This document shows positions 62,395-64,000 of a stretch of DNA of 64,000 bases, piece by piece (the first letter of the stretch is position 1; every line of letters starts with the position of its first letter). The position numbers and the translations under genes are program-made. Source of the DNA: Streptomyces sp. WMMB 322 (GTDB taxonomy: Bacteria; Actinomycetota; Actinomycetes; Streptomycetales; Streptomycetaceae); NCBI RefSeq assembly GCF_900090145.1, contig NZ_FMHI01000011.1, positions 124,001 to 188,000 of the forward strand. Reading direction: 5' to 3'. The notes beneath the pieces were generated by a model. It saw only the letters and a program-made list of their open reading frames with translations, was not told the DNA's origin and did not search any database.

Positions 62395-62466
62395 TCAGCC
62401 GGCGACCACGGAGGTGGAGTCAACGGACTTCGGGATGCGGGCAGCGCCCGCCACGACGACGGCCAT
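62395..62466 (-). CDS. Candidate 23-residue peptide upstream of rsgA
   Basis: ATG at 62466 follows AGGAGGTGAGGACCG, a complete and well-spaced ribosome binding site, the best in this region. The peptide begins MAVVVAGAARIPK and ends VVAG; 20 of 22 sense codons end in G or C. It ends 96 bases before the rsgA start on the same strand. It could be a leader peptide, a small protein, or a chance frame; too short for family comparison. Confidence 0.45.
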   Translation of the reverse strand: MAVVVAGAARIPKSVDSTSVVAG

Positions 62467-62760
62467 CGGTCCTCACCTCCTGCTCACTCGCGGCTTCACG
62501 AACTGCCCGTCTCGCACGGACCGTTCGTCACTCGCGGGCGAGCTTAGCCAGGGGTGCACCGCATCGCGAACGGTTTTCTCCGCGGCCCCGACGTCCTCGA
62601 ACGGCCTCGACGTCCTCGAACGGACCGCGCGGCTCCGGGTCTGCGCCCTTTTCGGCAAGTCCTCCGCGGCGGCGACGCCCGTACACCCGTCGGACACCCC
62701 TCGGACACCCGTGCCCCGCGGGAGCGGCGCCTGCCGGGGAGCAGCGCCCGCTCGGGCGGT

Positions 62761-63888
62761 TCAGCGGCGGCGGCGCGAGCGCAGCCGGGCCCTGAAGTCG
62801 GCGTGCGGGAGGAACTTCGTCCATCGCTCGGGGAATTCCGCGGGCGCGTTCATCTCGTCGTCGCCGCCGGTGCTCTCGGCGGTGCGCATCGCGCGCCGCG
62901 CGGCCGCCGCCGCGACGACCTCCGCGGCGGCCTCCTCACGTGCCCGCTCGTTCATGCGCCGGGCCGTGGCGGTCGCCACCGACGGCCACACGTGGTCGAT
63001 CGCGGCGTTGACGGCCGCACCCACCAGAACGGCGAACGCGGAGACGCCGATCCACAGCAGCACGGCGACGGGAGCCGCCAGCGACCCGTAGATCGTGGGC
63101 CCTTCGACGGTGTTGCTGATGTAGAGACGCAGCAGGAAACTGCCGAGCACCCACATCCCCAGCGCCACGAACGCGCCGGGAATGTCCTCCCGCCACGGCG
63201 AACGCACCGGCACGGACACGTGGTAGAGCGTCGTGAGGAAGGCCACGGACAGCAGCAGCACCGTCGGCCAGTAGAAGACGGACACCGCCCACTGCGCCTG
63301 CGGCACCAGCCGCAGCACCGCGTCCGGCCCCGCCACCATCAGCGGCAGCACCACCGCGCCCACGAGCAGAGCCACGAGGTAGAGCAGGAAGGCCAGCAGC
63401 CGGGTCTTGACGATGCCGCGCTGCCCGTCCAGGCCGTACATCACGGTGATGGTGTCGATGAAGACGTTCACGGCACGCGACCCGGACCACAGCGCCAGCG
63501 CGAACCCCAGCGAGATCACGTCGGGCCGCCCGCCGCGGATGACGTCGTCGATGAGGGGGCGGGCCAGCTCCCGCACTCCCCGGTCGGAGAGCACCGCGGC
63601 GGAGGCGTCCAGGAAGTTCTGCCTGATGGACGCGATGGTGTCGGTGCCGATCCAGGCGTCCAGATAGCCCAGCATTCCGATGAGGCCCAGCATGAGGGGC
63701 GGGATGGAGATCAGCGTGAAGAACGCCGCCTCCGCGGCGAGACCGAGCACCCGGTACTCGATGCACGAGTTCACGGTGTCCTTGAGCAACAGCCACGTCA
63801 CCCTGCGCTTGGGAACGTTCCGGTAGATGACGCGCGCCCTGCGGAAGCGTCCGCCCTGGCGCGCTGGGGTTTCGTCGGCTGGCTGCAC
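62761..63888 (-). CDS. YihY/BrkB-family membrane protein
   Basis: 375 residues, six to seven membrane helices. Family segments are SCIEYRVLGLAAEAAFFTLI, SIPPLMLGLIGMLGYLDAW, LWSGSRAVNVFIDTITVMYG, RLLAFLLYLVALLVGAVVLP and SLAAPVAVLLWIGVSAFAVL. Formerly linked to ribonuclease BN, these are inner membrane proteins of unknown transport function. GTG at 63888 overlaps AAGGAGGTG, an odd arrangement; homologues start at VQPADE, which supports it. Divergent from the right-edge gene by 18 bp. The 62467-62760 gap before it shows nothing. Confidence 0.88.
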   Translation of the reverse strand: MQPADETPARQGGRFRRARVIYRNVPKRRVTWLLLKDTVNSCIEYRVLGLAAEAAFFTLISIPPLMLGLIGMLGYLDAWIGTDTIASIRQNFLDASAAVLSDRGVRELARPLIDDVIRGGRPDVISLGFALALWSGSRAVNVFIDTITVMYGLDGQRGIVKTRLLAFLLYLVALLVGAVVLPLMVAGPDAVLRLVPQAQWAVSVFYWPTVLLLSVAFLTTLYHVSVPVRSPWREDIPGAFVALGMWVLGSFLLRLYISNTVEGPTIYGSLAAPVAVLLWIGVSAFAVLVGAAVNAAIDHVWPSVATATARRMNERAREEAAAEVVAAAAARRAMRTAESTGGDDEMNAPAEFPERWTKFLPHADFRARLRSRRRR

Positions 63889-63906
63889 CTCCTTAACATA
63901 TCTGCC

Positions 63907-64000
63907 ATGCCAGCCTCGACTCACACCGTGACCAATCAGCCGCCGCCCCTTGTCGGCTACGACATCTTCGCGGCGGACCCCGCCCTCACCGAGGCGGTCG
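63907..64000 (+). CDS. AidB-like acyl-CoA dehydrogenase, cut by window edge
   Basis: 31 codons visible: MPASTHTVTNQPPPLVGYD, then IFAADPALTEAV. The TVTNQPPPLVGYD pattern is the N-terminus of AidB-type DNA-alkylation-response acyl-CoA dehydrogenases in Streptomyces. The ATG is 18 bases from the divergent BrkB start, so both promoters must overlap or be leaderless. Identity rests on this short N-terminal match; the remainder lies outside the window. Confidence 0.7.
   Translation, partial: MPASTHTVTNQPPPLVGYDIFAADPALTEAV

Overview
The window is chromosomal DNA of a high-GC actinobacterium, almost certainly Streptomyces or a close relative. The signs are third codon positions that are almost all G or C, frequent GTG starts behind GGAGG-type ribosome binding sites, a WhiJ-like XRE/DUF397/ATPase cluster, DUF2637, DUF5955 and DUF1540 proteins, an F420-type PPOX protein and a DtxR-type iron box. 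I saw no rRNA, tRNA, CRISPR array, prophage or integrase. Both ends cut a gene: allantoicase at the left and an AidB-like acyl-CoA dehydrogenase at the right.

The main theme is oxidative purine catabolism and use of the resulting glyoxylate, spread over about 46 kb. 1-3.3 kb: allantoicase and allantoinase, divergent from an IclR-family regulator. 4.9-7.6 kb: a MocA-like nucleotidyltransferase and malate synthase. 16.8-22.1 kb (minus strand): uraD, uraH, uricase, 8-oxoguanine deaminase and a urate/xanthine-type NCS2 permease. 24.6-28.2 kb (plus strand): hydroxypyruvate isomerase, tartronate semialdehyde reductase and glyoxylate carboligase. 36.9-46.2 kb: XdhC, a purine NCS2 permease, a three-subunit xanthine dehydrogenase and its divergent PucR-type regulator. 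Together they convert hypoxanthine, xanthine and 8-oxoguanine to urate, then to 5-hydroxyisourate, OHCU, allantoin, allantoate and glyoxylate. Glyoxylate can then enter malate or the glycerate pathway. Guanine deaminase, ureidoglycolate lyase/urease and glycerate kinase are not in the window.

Four promoters of this pathway share two 15-bp palindrome types that I infer to be operators: TTYC-N7-RRAA (allB/IclR, aceB, hyi) and TCAACA-N3-TGTTGA (allB/IclR, uraD, and half of it at aceB). The xanthine dehydrogenase operon has neither and probably answers to PucR.

Between these blocks lie mostly unrelated housekeeping and accessory genes. 7.8-11.4 kb: a BtrH/DUF4872 protein, the WhiJ-like cluster with a tandemly duplicated DUF397 gene, and a DUF1540 protein. 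11.8-16.7 kb: a MerR regulator, a glycolipid-binding-type protein, a membrane protein, a MOSC protein, a phosphoesterase and a lipoprotein. 28.4-36.8 kb: a BCCT transporter, a zinc-ribbon protein, an acyl-CoA synthetase, an MFS exporter, an EEP-family protein and an NTF2-like protein. 46.3-64 kb: a Uma2 protein, a methyltransferase, PobA, an HhH-GPD protein, a TPR-like protein, a GntR regulator, an iron-box-preceded FhuF-like protein, a DUF2637 protein, a degenerate PP2C, a PPOX protein, an Ada-AlkA fusion, an MFS protein, RsgA and a BrkB-type protein.

Points most worth a second look are the glyoxylate carboligase with a glutamate where E. coli Gcl has its diagnostic valine, the two-motif operator set, a dispersed MITE-like repeat family with three members, a 17-copy 7-bp minisatellite, and a 23-codon reading frame with a perfect ribosome binding site upstream of rsgA.
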